Assembly: GCF_023091745.1 (NCBI RefSeq)
Contig: NC_068911.1
Location: 160,938,004-161,002,003, forward strand
Source: Budorcas taxicolor
Lineage: Eukaryota > Chordata > Mammalia > Artiodactyla > Bovidae
Direction of reading: 5' to 3'
Length of the DNA: 64,000 nt
In this document: piece after piece, positions 32,591 through 43,882 of the stretch
Position numbering within the stretch: the stretch's first letter is position 1
Layout: each line of letters starts with the position of its first letter
Notes under the pieces: model-generated
The model's input: the letters and a program-made list of their open reading frames with translations, nothing else
The model's database searches: none
What the model was told of the DNA's origin: nothing
Program-made: the position numbers and the translations under genes

Positions 32591-32662
32591 CTAAAACTGC
32601 TATATGACCCTGCAATCCCATTATTGGGCGCATACTTTGAGAAAACCAGATCATATTTTAAC
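32591..32662 (+). mobile_element. L1 ORF2 C-terminal region, inverted part (right piece)
   Basis: 'ctgctatatgaccctgcaat' and 'cccattattgggcgcatac' continue the L1 from 32,377, then stop near 'gaaaaccagatc'. Confidence 0.85.
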
Positions 32663-32892
32663 CTCCATAAGCTTATGAAAGGATTGTTCTTGATAGAAAT
32701 AATCTTGAAAAATTATATGGTAAGCAAATAAATGCAGACTGTGAAAATTTCCTTTAATTGAATTTCATATATAAGTTACATATAGTCATGCTAGTTAAAA
32801 AGGTAAAAGAAATTAAAAAAATGAAAGCTGTTACAAAAAAAGAAAAAGTAATGGTTTGATACTTTTAAATTGCGTTACTATAGTTTTTAAAA

Positions 32893-33104
32893 GGCTTCCC
32901 TCCTGCCTCAGATGGTAAAGAAACTTCCTGCGATGTGGGGAGACTCAGGTTTGCTCTCTGGGTTGGGAAGATCCCCTGAGTAGGGGGAATGGCAACCAAC
33001 TCCATTATTCTTGCCTGGAGAATTCCAAGGACAGAGGAGCCTGATGGGCTACAGTCCATAGGGTTACAAAGAATCAGACATGATTGAGTGACTTTCACTC
33101 ACTC
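32893..33104 (+). mobile_element. Bov-tA SINE, full unit
   Basis: Head 'gcctcagatggtaaagaaac' and body 'tggcaaccaactccattatt'. TTTTTAAAA-type sequence on both sides suggests a target-site duplication. Confidence 0.9.
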
Positions 33105-34255
33105 ACATTTTTTAAAAAGAAAAAAATTATACAACTATATTAGTCTACCCCAATAATGAACGATATTATAATTTCAGTTTTCTCCAAATTTTCAATGCCT
33201 ATTAAAACTGTTCTCTGAAAGGTGTGTTCACATCTGATTGATGAATTTCACTATTTATTCTGATGAATGTATTTTATTCATTTTAATCAGGAAATGTTTC
33301 CTTCACATATAGCAGCTATCTAAAAATAGCTAACAAAATCTTACACATGAGGATGTTTTGCAGAAATTCATAAAAATTCCACTTCATAATAAATCCAAGA
33401 AATTGTGACACTATTTAGATCTTTATTTCATCAGAGTTGATTCCAGAGGCAGTCAAATAGGAAACATTTTCCACTAGAAAATTCATCACACACTTCTATT
33501 ATATTTGAAATAATCTTCCAATTGTTCTTTCTTCTTCAAAAAAGAAGAAATTTCCTTGATTCATTGATTTAGAGCAAGTGTCCAGTTCTTAGTGAAATTG
33601 ATCTAAGCATTCAAACATTGCCTTTCTTGTGGCATTTTTTGAATTTTTTTCTGTATGTAAATTCTATGTCCTTACATTTTATTGTTGCATAGTCAATCGT
33701 ATTCTTCACAATGGACAAAGTTAAAGCCCATTTTATCACTGTACATTGTTCAAGTCTAATTCAGGCTATTGGAAAAATTTGTATCTGAATAGCTTCATCT
33801 AAAACTTCACATTGGAAGAAAAAGTAAATTAGAAAAAGAAAACCCTGTATACAGCTTTCACTATGTATTCTGAATCTCCTGTTCACACCAAAGAATATGA
33901 AGGGTTTGCAGACATGAACTGGCGTACTCAAGCTGGAACAGTAACAAAACTTCCCCAATTTACTCTTGACTGTTTGTCCCTAAGTCTGTGTGTGTTGGGT
34001 GTCAATGTCATAATTGGCAGTTCCCTAAATTATCTTCTATGTAGACTACTACATTTATTAATGTTATATTTATTAAAGGAAAGTAAGACACATATGCTCA
34101 TTTGAAGCATATATATGTATTATTAAAACTTGGCAGTAACCCTTGCAACTGTTTACAAGTTGGAAGATTTTTTGGGGAACAGAAATATTTCATTACTGAC
34201 ATTGTTTAAAATTGCTAATTGATGGTGAATTTAAGAAAAACATGATTTTTCATTA
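33105..34255. other. 1.15 kb without recognised gene or repeat
   Basis: AT-rich sequence. The frames at 33,761-33,958 (minus) and 33,863-34,105 (plus) overlap in opposite senses and neither has a known domain. Confidence 0.5.
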
Positions 34256-34266
34256 GTTGCATTATT

Positions 34267-35271
34267 TTAAAATTAATTTTATTTTGTTTTTAATTGGAGG
34301 ATAATTACTTTACAGTATTGTGATGGTTTCTGCCATACATCAGCATGAATCAGCCAATAGGTATACAAATGTCCCCTCCCTCTTAAACTTCTCACCCATC
34401 TCCCTTCCCATTCCACCCCGCTAGGTTGTCAGAGAGCTCCAGTTTTGGGTTCCCTGTGTCATACAGAAAATTCCCACTGGCTGTCTACTTTACATATGGT
34501 AATGTATATGTTTCAATGCTGCTCTCTCAAATCATCCCACCTACTCTCTCCCCCACTGTGTCCAAAAGTCTGTTCTTTATGTCTGTATCTCCACTGCTGC
34601 CCTATAGGTAGGTAGGTTCATTGGTACCATCTTTCTAGATTCCATGTATATGCATTAATGTATGATATTTGTTCTTCCCTTTCTGACTTACTTCACTCTG
34701 TATATAGGCTCTAGGTTCATCTTCCTCATTAGAACTGAATCAAATGCATTCCCTCTTATGGCTGTGTAATATTCCACTGTATATATGTACCACAGCTTCT
34801 TTATCCATTCATCTGTCCTTGTTGCTTCCATATTCTAGCTATGTCTTTTTCAGTTATGGGTTCCTTGGAGTATATGCCTAGTAGTGGGATTGTTGGTCAT
34901 ATGGTAGTTTTATTCCTAGTTTTTTAAGGAATCTCCATATTGTTCTCTATAGTGGCTTGTATTAATTTGCATTCCCACCAGCAGTGCAAGAGTGCCCCCT
35001 TTTCTCCATATCCTCTCCAATATTTATTGTTTGTAGACTTTTTGATGATGGCCATTCTAACTGGTGTGAGATGATACCTCATTGTAGTTTTGATTTGCAT
35101 TTCTCTAACAATGAGTGATGTTGAGCATCTTTTCATGTGTTTTTTAGCCATCTGTAGGTCTTTGGAGAAATGTCTGTTCAACTCTTCTGCTCACTTTTTG
35201 ATTGGTTTGTTTGTTTTTCTGGTATTGAGCTGCATGAGCTACTTGTATATTTAGGAGATTAGTTCCCATTG
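34267..35271 (-). mobile_element. L1 (bovid), 5'-truncated, about 1 kb
   Basis: 3' UTR plus the ORF2 C-terminus in antisense. The flanks GTTGCATTATT (34,256-34,266) and GTTGTATTATT (35,272-35,282) form an 11-bp target-site duplication with one difference. Confidence 0.9.
34924..35181 (-). pseudogene. L1 ORF2 C-terminal fragment
   Basis: The frame carries MNRHFSKDLQMAKKHMKR, HLTPVRMAIIKKSTNNKYW and the Cys-containing WWECKLIQ, the conserved ORF2 C-terminal domain. It is cut short by a frameshift after ENNMEIP. Confidence 0.85.
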
Positions 35272-35282
35272 GTTGTATTATT

Positions 35283-35740
35283 GCCCTACCCTGGGCCTAT
35301 TGTTGCCATCTCCTTGATCAGAGTATTCCTAATCCTAACTCTTCCTCATGCCAGGTTGGGCTTGAGGAAGATTTGAGCTGGATGTGCAAAGGAAGTTTTG
35401 ACTTAGATAAATGTACCTTTAATATCCAAACATTGACATTAGCACAAAAATGAGATTACTATAACTTAAGTGATCATAAGGCTATAAGATCTACCTGAGA
35501 TATTGTCAAGAGATGAAGAAGAAAATTATAGCAGAGTAGGGATGCATGCAGTGAATGGGAAAAAATGAAGTATATGCTTGTAAATTATTATTATTAAAAA
35601 TTAATTACAAAATTTATGCTATTTTCTAGGGCTGCAAATTATTTTTTAATCTCATATCAATTTTTCAATCCAAATGAAGCATAAAATAAATACCAAAATT
35701 AAAATACATCAATAATATTAAGTCAAATGCTAGCACCACA
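35283..35740. other. No recognised feature
   Basis: Anonymous AT-rich sequence. Confidence 0.5.
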
Positions 35741-35951
35741 TGCATGCTAAGTTGCTTCAGTTATGTCTGACTCTCTGCAACCCTGAGGACTGTAGCCTGC
35801 CAGGCTCCTCAGTCCATGGGATTCTCCAGCTAGAATCCTGGAATGGGTTGCTATGCCTTCCTCCAGGGGATCTTCCTGACTCGGGGATCAAAGCCATGTC
35901 TCTTATGTCTCCTGCACTGGCAGGCAGATTCTTTACCACCAGCACCACCTG
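35741..35951 (-). mobile_element. Bov-tA SINE, full unit
   Basis: Minus-strand body 'gcctgccaggctcctcagtc' and head 'ggcaggcagattctttacca'. Confidence 0.92.
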
Positions 35952-36210
35952 CGTAAGAATGGTAATATTAGCATTACCATTCTTAATTTCATGCTATTAA
36001 ATCATCATCTTATGGTTGACTAATAGCAAGATACGGGTAGAGAACTTATAAGTTTTCTAGATCTTTAGGGCCATGATTAAAAGTAAAAGGGGAAAATATT
36101 ATTTTATGTGTGTCATAAGTGACTATACATTTTCAGGTAATGGACCATAATATTTATGTGTATGTCTTGGAGAAGAAAAGGAGAGAGGGAACAAGTTTGA
36201 CCAATGGCTG

Positions 36211-36400
36211 ATCTTTTTTTTTTAATGACACATTTTTATTTCTATGTTTGCAGTGGCTTTTAGCACAGTGAGGGTGTCCCTACTGGACCTCTCCCCAACC
36301 CAGCACCACCACTTGAGCCCTTGTTAGGGTGCAGAGGAAGCCCTTCAAGGGACCCTACAGCTTTCTCAGGATTGAATATGACACAGATATATGATTAAGT
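36211..36400 (-). pseudogene. Candidate 3' end of a processed retrocopy
   Basis: On the minus strand a GC-rich stretch ends with AATAAA (36,236-36,241 as TTTATT on plus), about 14 bases of spacer and then a run of ten or so A (36,211-36,222). This is the layout of a polyadenylated transcript copied back into the genome. I cannot identify the source gene, find a coding frame, or see flanking duplications. It could be an unnamed repeat. Confidence 0.4.
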
Positions 36401-36597
36401 GAATCTGCTACGTGGAGGAGTCAAGACATGGAAAGTGCATCAGCTTTAAGCTCTCAGGTGGGAGCCATACCCAGGATCCCTTCCTGGGTGGGTGCCCACC
36501 TCGGATCCCTGCAGCAGTGGTGACTAGCCTAGAGGGCAGGGTGTGGGCTAGCCTGAGAAAACCGGGTAAGTGGTGGGTAAGCAATATGTATTTGTAT

Positions 36598-36686
36598 AAT
36601 TCCACGGACAGAAGAGATAGTGGGCTGCAGTCCATGGGTCGCAAGGAGTCGGACTATGACTGAGCGACTAACACTTTCGCATTTGT
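36598..36686 (+). mobile_element. Bov-A SINE 3' fragment
   Basis: 'gggctgcagtccatgggtcg' and 'ggactatgactgagcgacta' match the end of the Bov-A body; the 5' part is missing. Confidence 0.85.
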
Positions 36687-37404
36687 ATAACAGTTCTCTA
36701 ATAAGGACTCTCTAACCACGGTCAGCCTCTGACAGCTTTTAAAGGTGCCTGTGCTGCTTGCTCTCCACGTGTTGTCACTTCTCCCTGAGATCTACCCTCC
36801 ATCATTTTCTGCCCTGGTCAGTGCCCCAAGGGGACAGACCTCAGCATATCAACTTATCCAGATCCCATGACCCTGCTTCACACTTTGTTCAGCTAATAGA
36901 AGATGCTGGCAGGAGATGAGCGTGTAGGAGCAAGGAGAGATTAGAGGATATATTTTGCCTGCAATGGCTGTCTCTCTTTGACTGCAACATCAATCATGTG
37001 GCTCTGAACTCCCAAGGGTCCTGCTCATGTTAAGGTTTTCTCCCTTCACTTCCCCAAGGGTGCTTGCTAGCGCCAGTGAAACTCAGCATCCCATGTTGAT
37101 TTCCTTGAACTTTCCCCAAACTCAATTTTAAAACTCCATTCCTTAAGGTTGAGCCACAGTCACAGCTGAAAAACTTTTCTATTCTTGCTGGGACTCTGAT
37201 GAATGTGATGTCTTTTGTTCCCTTTCAGGAATCCCTTTATAAGACCCCTGATCTGACTGCCTAAAGGTTTCTCAGTTATAGCTATTCTGTCTTCCCTTGA
37301 CATGTCATCTCTGGGCTACATTCTGGGCTGGATCCTTAGATGAAATAAATTCTTTGAATGTCAGTTTTCTTGTTTGTCCAATGGAAAAAATGATATGTAT
37401 TAAG
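36687..37404. other. Unplaced 0.7 kb, possibly an old mammalian repeat
   Basis: Moderately GC-rich. The order of motifs near 36,890-37,210 recalls an old mammalian repeat, but I could not assign a family. There is no coding evidence. Confidence 0.4.
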
Positions 37405-37993
37405 TTGTTGTTGTTCACTTGCCAAGTCGTGTCCAACTCCATGATCCCATGGACTGCAGCACGCCAGCCTTCCCTATCCCTCACCATCTCCCAGAGTTTG
37501 CTCAAGTTCATGTTCATTGCATTGGTGATGCTATCCAACCATTTCATCCTCTGTCATCCTCTTTCCCTTCTGCCTTCAATCATTCCCAGCATCAGGGTCT
37601 TTTCCAATGAGTTGGCTGTTCGCATCAGGTGGCCAAAGTATTGGAGTTCCAGCTTCAGCCTCAGTCCTTCCGATGAATAGTCAGGGTTGATTTCCTTTAG
37701 GATTGACTAGACTGATCTCCTTGCAGTCCAAGGGACTTTCAAGATTCTTCTCCAACACCACAGTTCAAAAGCATCAGTTCTTCAGCTTAACCTTCTTTAT
37801 GGTCTAACTCTCACATCCATACATGACAACTGGAGAAACCGAAGTTTGACCATCCAGACCTTGTTGGCAAAGTAATGTCTCTGCTTTTTAATACGTTGTC
37901 TAGGTTGGTCATAACTTTTCTTCCAAGCAGCAAGCGTCTTTTAATTTCATGGCTGCTGTCACTGTCTGCAGTGATTTTGGAACCCAAGAAAAT
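37405..37993 (-). mobile_element. BovB LINE 3' end, left of a nested LTR
   Basis: The minus-strand BovB runs from the GTTGTTGTT tail to 'gattttggaacccaagaaaa', where the solo LTR interrupts it. It resumes at 39,177. Confidence 0.93.
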
Positions 37994-38397
37994 TGCTGGG
38001 GTCCAGCCCTGGTGGATCCAGGGTAATTCGAAGGGTGGACGGAGTCGGCGAGGAGAGATTTATTTAATTAGAAATATAAGATTAGATTAGGAAAAAATAG
38101 TGTAGTAGGAAAATGAGTGGAGAAAAGAGGCTGATTAACTGGTTTACGTGGAAAACCAGTAAAGTTCCAGACAAGGAACTTGCACCATCTACATTGGGCC
38201 ACGGGTGCCCGCTTTAATAGCGGAGGGTGCCCTGCCTTGGGCTCCCTCTCGCGTGGGTCTCAGAAGCCTGGGCAAGTAAGTAGACTCAGTGAGCCTCCAT
38301 GTTCCAAGGGATCAGCCTGAAAAAGAGAGGGAGGGAGAGGGAGCAAGAGAAAGAATCGACATGGGGGAGGCCAGGCTTGTGCAAAAACCCCTCCAAC

Positions 38398-38403
38398 TTT
38401 ATT
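38398..38403 (-). terminator. LTR polyadenylation signal AATAAA
   Basis: It lies 20 bases downstream of the TATA box on the minus strand, as in the other LTR. Confidence 0.65.
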
Positions 38404-38415
38404 ATTTAAAAGGTG

Positions 38416-38423
38416 TTTATATA
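38416..38423 (-). promoter_or_regulatory. LTR TATA box
   Basis: TATATAAA in the context 'gagtatataaacacc', conserved with the LTR at 6408. Confidence 0.65.
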
Positions 38424-39176
38424 CTCTAAATTTTACATAATGGAAGATACAGAGTCATGAAGGGGCAACAGTCCTGACCCTTTCTGTATATCTTTTTGTA
38501 TACAAAAGGTCTCAGGTGATTTACATTATCTTCTGGCCAAGAGGCTTGTTAACACTTTTTGGCTCTCTTCATTAATGAATGTTAATCTCGTTTCCCCTGA
38601 AGTGTTTTTCTTCAATCTGCATCTCCTTAAAGTGCTAAAGTAGGTGCAGTGGGTTATAACAAAGAAGGTACTTCACTCAAAGATCTAATGTTGCTACTTG
38701 TTTTTTCTATATACCAACTATATCAACAAATAAAAGATATGAAAATTTGGCAGCAAGTATTGGCTCAACAGTGAAACAGTTAATCAGTTTTATTCTAATG
38801 ATCTTGACACCTCAGAAGCCCCTGCATTCCTAGGATGTTTTAAGCTTCCTGTGCCTCCCGTGGTTGGGAGACTGTAAACAATTCACAAACTGTAAAAAGT
38901 CTGGGGGAACCTGTTAGGCAAGCTACAGAGTTATCAGAGGGGGTTTGAACTGAAACATCCCTTTCAAATGCAGAAGACTAAAGCCCTGAGTTAACTTTTT
39001 CCAGAGTGTGTTAGAAGAGTGGAAAAGCACAGTACAATAAGGCAGGCAGATTCTGGTTTTGGGGGTACATGCTCAGGAAATTCCAGGGGGAAACCCTGAG
39101 GCCTGACTCACCTTGCCCATCAGGCCTCTCCGCATGACCTTGTTATGGGTGGGATTCCTCACGCTGGCTCCCGGCA

Positions 39177-39208
39177 GAAAATAAAGTCTGTCACTGTTTC
39201 CATTGGTA
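39177..39208 (-). mobile_element. BovB LINE, right of the nested LTR
   Basis: 'aataaagtctgtcactgttt' directly continues the BovB sequence that stops at 37,993, after one copy of GAAAAT is removed. Confidence 0.9.
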
Positions 39209-39747
39209 ATAATACTGTACTATTGTTAATAGCACTGTAGAAAATCTGGAAGAACAGTCTTCAATACCTTATATTGGCCTCAGTTTGCAATGGCCTACTC
39301 CATCTCTTTGTTTTGAGTCTTAGTTCCCTCTGTCCGTACAAAGACCTTAATGTGTCTTTTCTTCTCCTTTGGAACTGAGGTGCACAGAACTGGATAATCA
39401 TAAACTCCATGGTCATGTCACACTGTCTTCATTTGGTCAATGTATGGTCCCCTTGTACTTATTCAGTTACTTCTAATGGTATAGTAAGCACCCTTAAGGT
39501 AACCACTCAAATAATAGTGAAGTTCTTGATGTAACTACATGTAATCTTCTAGTCCTTCCTTCCTCTAACCCACCTGATAAGAACATCATCTTGAGTCTCA
39601 AATCCATCATTCCTTTGCTTCCATTTGGTCTAGATTTAGTATGTCTATATATACTTTTAAAATGTAAGTCTATTTTATTTTAGTTGTTTTAATTTATAAA
39701 AATGGTAGGTGGTATGTAATCTTTTGATCTTTTCTGATTATTATTTT
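39209..39747. other. No recognised gene
   Basis: Anonymous sequence, AT-rich towards the right. Confidence 0.5.
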
Positions 39748-39756
39748 CACCCCTTT

Positions 39757-40459
39757 AAATATTTTTTTCTTTTTATAGTTTTTTATTTTTTTAATTTTAA
39801 AATCTTTAATTCTTACATGTGTTCCCAAACATGAACCCCCCTCCCACCTCCCTCCCCATAACATCTCTGTGGGTCATCCCCATGCACCAGCCCCAAGCAT
39901 GCTGTATCCTGCGTCAGACATAGACTGGCGATTCAATTCTTACATGATAGTATACATGATAGAATGCCATTCTCCCAAATCATCCCACCCTCTCCCTCTC
40001 CCTCTGAGTCCAAAAGTCCGTTATACACAGCTGTGTCTTTTTTCCTGTCTTGCATACAGGGTTGTCATTGCCATCTTTCTAAATTCCATATATATGTGTT
40101 AGTATACTGTATTGGTGTTTTTCTTTCTGGCTTACTTCACTCTGTATAATCGGCTCCAGTTTCATCCATCTCATCAGAACTGATTCAAATGAATTCTTTT
40201 TAACGGCTGAGTAATACTCCATTGTGTATATGTACCACAGCTTTCTTATCCATTCATCTGCTGATGGACATCTAGGTTGTTTCCATGTCCTGGCTATTAT
40301 AAACAGTGGTGCGATGAACATTGGGGTACATGTGTCTCTTTCAATTCTGGTTTCCTCGGTGTGTATGCCCAGCAGTGGGATTGCTGGGTCATAAGGGAGT
40401 TCTATTTGCAATTTTTTAAGGAATCTCCACACTGTTCTCCATAGTGGCTGTACTAGCTG
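39757..40459 (-). mobile_element. L1 (bovid, young), 5'-truncated, 0.7 kb
   Basis: 3' UTR and ORF2 C-terminus in antisense. The perfect 9-bp duplication CACCCCTTT lies at 39,748-39,756 and 40,460-40,468. The insertion went into an older L1. Confidence 0.92.
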
Positions 40460-40462
40460 CAC
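40079..40462 (-). pseudogene. L1 ORF2 C-terminal 127 codons, undisrupted
   Basis: The frame contains LPYDPAIPLLGIH, RDTCTPMFIAPLFIIARTW and DEWIRKLWYIYTMEYYSAVK, the conserved end of L1 ORF2, and ends at its natural stop after ILTHIYGI. The lack of frameshifts fits a recent insertion. All enzymatic domains are missing. Confidence 0.88.
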
Positions 40463-40469
40463 CCCTTTT

Positions 40470-41190
40470 TATTTTTCTAAGATTCTTTAATGTTGGTTGC
40501 ATGTTTTCACAGTTCACAAGTTTTGATTATTATGTAACACTCCATTTTATGAATGTGTGTGTGCGTGTATACTCAGTAATGTCTGACTCTTTGCAACTGC
40601 ATGACTGTTGCACCCCAGGTTCCTCTGTCCTTGGAATTTCCCAGGCAAGAATACTGGAGTGGGTTGCAATTTCCTACTCCAAAGTATCTTCCTGACCCAG
40701 GAATCGAACCCACATCCCTTGTATCTCCTGTATTGGCAGGCAGATTCTTTACCACTAGTGCCATCTGGCAGCCCCTCAGTAGTTTACTCATTTACTCTCT
40801 TTGGGTGGACACTTGGGTTGTCTCCAAGTTTTTGTTATTGTGAACAGTAATGTTACTGATATACCTTTTTTAATTCCTTGGGTTCTTGTGCAAGGATGTC
40901 TCCTGGGGTATTCCTATGAGTGAAATTATTGGGCCTTAAGTATATGAATATTCAAGTTTAGGAGATAATGCCATATTTTCTAAACTTCTTGTAACAGTGA
41001 TCACTTTTAGTAGCAATGAACAGTAGATTCTGTGGTTCAAAATCCCTATCAATATTTGGTTTTCTTAGACTTAAAATTTATCAGTTGAATGGCATATCCC
41101 ATGAAATGATTATAACCCATTTGTTTATAATGTACTTTTTCACTAATGATGTTAAGCATCTCTTCTTAGAGATTTTTTTAGCTTAATGGA
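40470..41190 (-). mobile_element. Old L1 (L1M-type) ORF2 end
   Basis: 'cttgggttgtctccaagttt', 'attgtgaacagtaatgttac', 'tattgggcctta' and 'cactaatgatgttaagcatc' match the antisense ORF2 end of old mammalian L1 in the right order. It is interrupted by the SINE at 40,569-40,777. Confidence 0.7.
40569..40777 (-). mobile_element. Bov-tA SINE nested in old L1
   Basis: Minus-strand body 'aagaatactggagtgggttg' and head 'ggcaggcagattctttacca'. Confidence 0.9.
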
Positions 41191-41505
41191 ATCATTTTCC
41201 CCTGGAACTGATATTTTAAAAATATTTTTCTTTGTATTGTGTTATTTGTGCTTTTAAAATACAATTTTATAATTCTTTAGAATTATTCTTCTTTGATTGT
41301 GTATACAAGCTTGTAACTCATGTTTTTATCTTCTTTAAAGCATTTTTGATGAATAAAATTAATTTTAATATAAGCAATTGATTGATGTTTCCACTCTCAA
41401 AGTTTTTGTGTCTTGTTTAAAACTTACTTACCTGAAATCTAAAAGATATTTATCTATATTTCTAATGGGGGCTTAAAATGTTGTTTTTGACATTTAACTA
41501 ATGGC
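41191..41505. other. No recognised feature
   Basis: AT-rich anonymous DNA. Confidence 0.5.
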
Positions 41506-41518
41506 CATCATTTTAAAA

Positions 41519-41740
41519 GGCTGCCCAGGTGGCCCTACTTGTAAAGATCCCACCTGCCAATGCAGGAGACATAAGAGACATGGGTTAATCCCTGGGTCAG
41601 GAAGTTTCCCTGGAAGAGGGCATGGCAACCCACTCCAGTACTCTTGCCTGGAGAATCCCATGGATAGAGGACTCTGGCAGTCTACAGGGGTCACAAAGTG
41701 TCATGAAGAGTCAGACACAACTGAAGCAACTTAGCACAAG
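41519..41740 (+). mobile_element. Bov-tA SINE with perfect target-site duplication
   Basis: A full unit flanked by the 13-bp duplication CATCATTTTAAAA at 41,506-41,518 and 41,741-41,753. The body carries a small extra segment near 41,697-41,706. Confidence 0.95.
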
Positions 41741-41753
41741 CATCATTTTAAAA

Positions 41754-42731
41754 ACAAAAATTTGGGGTATCTAAATACATGTTTTCATTACACGATAAAA
41801 AGTCTTAAAATATGTAGTTTGAAGGTTCATATATAATAGTTTTAGATACATGTTGATTTGAAAATAGAGCTGAATGTTGATATTGTAATTATCACTGTTC
41901 CTATTTGTGAACAATGATAAACATTTATTTAAACATTAAGCAAATATTTAAGATTTTAAACTTTTCTCCAAATGCAGTCAGATTCTTTCAAATATTCCTA
42001 TAAGCAGTTTTACTTATTATGACCACTAGATTGCCCTCATTTCAGCTTATTTAATGGTATTGAGTACTAATTCTGGGTAATCCCAGTTCCATTAAATGCC
42101 CATTAAATCTTGTCTCATAGTTAATGAATACACCTGAATTTAAAGTAATCAAAATTTTGTATGAAAAAAGTATATTTTCTTTCATAGATTTTTCAAATTT
42201 GAAATGCAAAATGGTATTTTTTATGCTACAGCTGAATATATTTGAATATGTTTTGGAAGAATCTGAAAATAATTACCTACCTTTCAATAATTTTACTTAT
42301 TGCTTATTCCCCCTCACTTCCTTTTTTTAGTTCTTACCTTTTCCAACCTATATTCACATGTACTTTTCTAACTGTAAGTTTGAGACGTAAAAAATTCTTT
42401 AAGGCAAGTACTTTGATACTTTTTCATTTTGTTGAAGGTGATTATTTTAAACCTGCAACTGAGACTTGGTGAATCAACAACTATATTATATACATGAATA
42501 AATATAGAGCATTTCTTTTTTGAGACAACACATTCTTTTTAATGAGAATTCACTTTATCAAGCTGCCGGTCTGAATTCTTCAATAACCTTGACATAGAAT
42601 TAAATGAAAAAACAAATACAATTGTATTTTGCTATACTTAATATTTGTAACATCAAATAGTTTAATTTTCATGTCAAAAAATGGCAAGGATCAGACTCTA
42701 GTTCACACCATCTGCTGAACTTTTGAACCTG

Positions 42732-42732
<1 letters not shown>
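41754..42732. other. 1 kb without recognised feature
   Basis: Very AT-rich. The frames at 42,124-42,330 and 42,242-42,472 are short, overlapping and biased by base composition. Confidence 0.5.

Positions 42733-42766
<34 letters not shown>
42733..42766. repeat. (AC)17 microsatellite
   Basis: Uninterrupted AC dinucleotides, 34 bp; long enough to be length-variable. Confidence 0.97.
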
Positions 42767-42768
<2 letters not shown>

Positions 42769-43267
42769 GTATGTTTGCTTTGAGAGGCGGCAGATTATGC
42801 TCCAAGACTGATATTGTCCTTGCCAATAATTTATTTAACACAGGTTCACTGTGGGAATTATAATAATTTCACAAGACATACTGTAATACAGTATGATGGT
42901 TTTTAAGACGATAATAAAATAATATACTTTGAACAAGGGATAGATTAATTATGCTGTTGTTCCAGACAAGGAGAGTTGGAAGGAATTATAGCACAAATTT
43001 AATTTGAGGTATATCTTTATTTGAGTTGGTACTAGGGAGGGGCAGCTTAGCCAATCAAGAGCTGTGGGGAAAGGAAAGTGAAAAGTCTTCTGTTGCTAGG
43101 GAAAATTGCTAGGGAACAATGGCATGGGTGTTGGCTAGCTAGAAGATCTCATGTTGTATGGGCCGCATGGTTTTCACCACTGCTGGTAAGAGTCACCTTT
43201 ACTGTGGAGGGAGCTAAGCCAAGGTGTTCAGAGAACTGTTTAGATCAGCAAAGGGCAGCCTTTACTT
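42767..43267. other. No recognised gene
   Basis: Anonymous DNA; the 64-residue frame at 43,078-43,272 has no recognisable domain. Confidence 0.5.
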
Positions 43268-43582
43268 TTTAATAAATATATATACTTGTTTACTGAAGCA
43301 TAGTTGATTTACAGCATTGTGTTAATTTGAGGTGCACAGCTGAGTGATTTAGCTGTATATGTGTATATATGTATGCACATATATATTCTTCTTCAGATTC
43401 TTTTCCATCATAGATTATTGCAAGATATTGAATATAGTTTCCTATGTGGTATAGTAGGTCCTTGTTGCTTATCTGTTTTAAGTATAGTAGTGTGTATCTA
43501 TTAATCCCCCAATCCTAATTTATCCCTTCTCATTGGTTTACTATGCCTGTGATTCTACTTCCATTTTGTAAATAAGTTCACT
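43268..43582 (-). mobile_element. Old L1 3' UTR, left of a nested Bov-A2
   Basis: 'ctgaagcatagttgatttac', 'tattgaatatagtttcctat' and 'gtaggtccttgttgcttatc' match the antisense artiodactyl L1 3' UTR. Confidence 0.8.
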
Positions 43583-43595
43583 AGTATCATTTGTT

Positions 43596-43869
43596 CAGAT
43601 AAGGAAATGGCCTCCCTCCAGCACTCTTGCCTGGAAAATCCCATAGATGGAGGAGCCTGGTAGGCTGCAGTCCATGGGGTTGCTAAGAGTTGGACACGAC
43701 TGAGCAGCTTCATTTTCACTTTTCACTTTCATGCATTGGAGAAGGAAATGGCAACCCACTCCAGTGTTCTTGCCTGGAGAATCCCAGGGACGGGGGAGCC
43801 TGGTGGGCTGCCATCTATGGGGTCGCACAGAGTCGGACACAACTGAAGCGACTTAGCAGCAGCAGCAGC
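43596..43869 (+). mobile_element. Bov-A2 SINE with perfect target-site duplication
   Basis: Two Bov-A units are joined by a TTTCACTTTCATGCATTGG-type linker and end in (AGC)n. They are flanked by AGTATCATTTGTT at 43,583-43,595 and 43,870-43,882. Confidence 0.95.
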
Positions 43870-43882
43870 AGTATCATTTGTT

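Larger units (their letters stand above)
37994..39176 (-). mobile_element. Solo LTR of the same endogenous retrovirus family, 1183 bp
   Basis: On the minus strand it begins TGCCGGGAGCC and ends CCCCAGCA. It is flanked by the 6-bp duplication GAAAAT at 37,988-37,993 and 39,177-39,182. TATATAAA lies at 38,416-38,423 and AATAAA at 38,398-38,403 (both minus). No internal viral region is present. It is about 550 bp shorter than the LTR at 6408 because it has a single copy of the U3 module. It is younger than the BovB it interrupts. Confidence 0.93.

Noticed and set aside
42733..42766. CRISPR-like or regulatory repeat
   Set aside because: It is a plain (AC)17 microsatellite without spacers.
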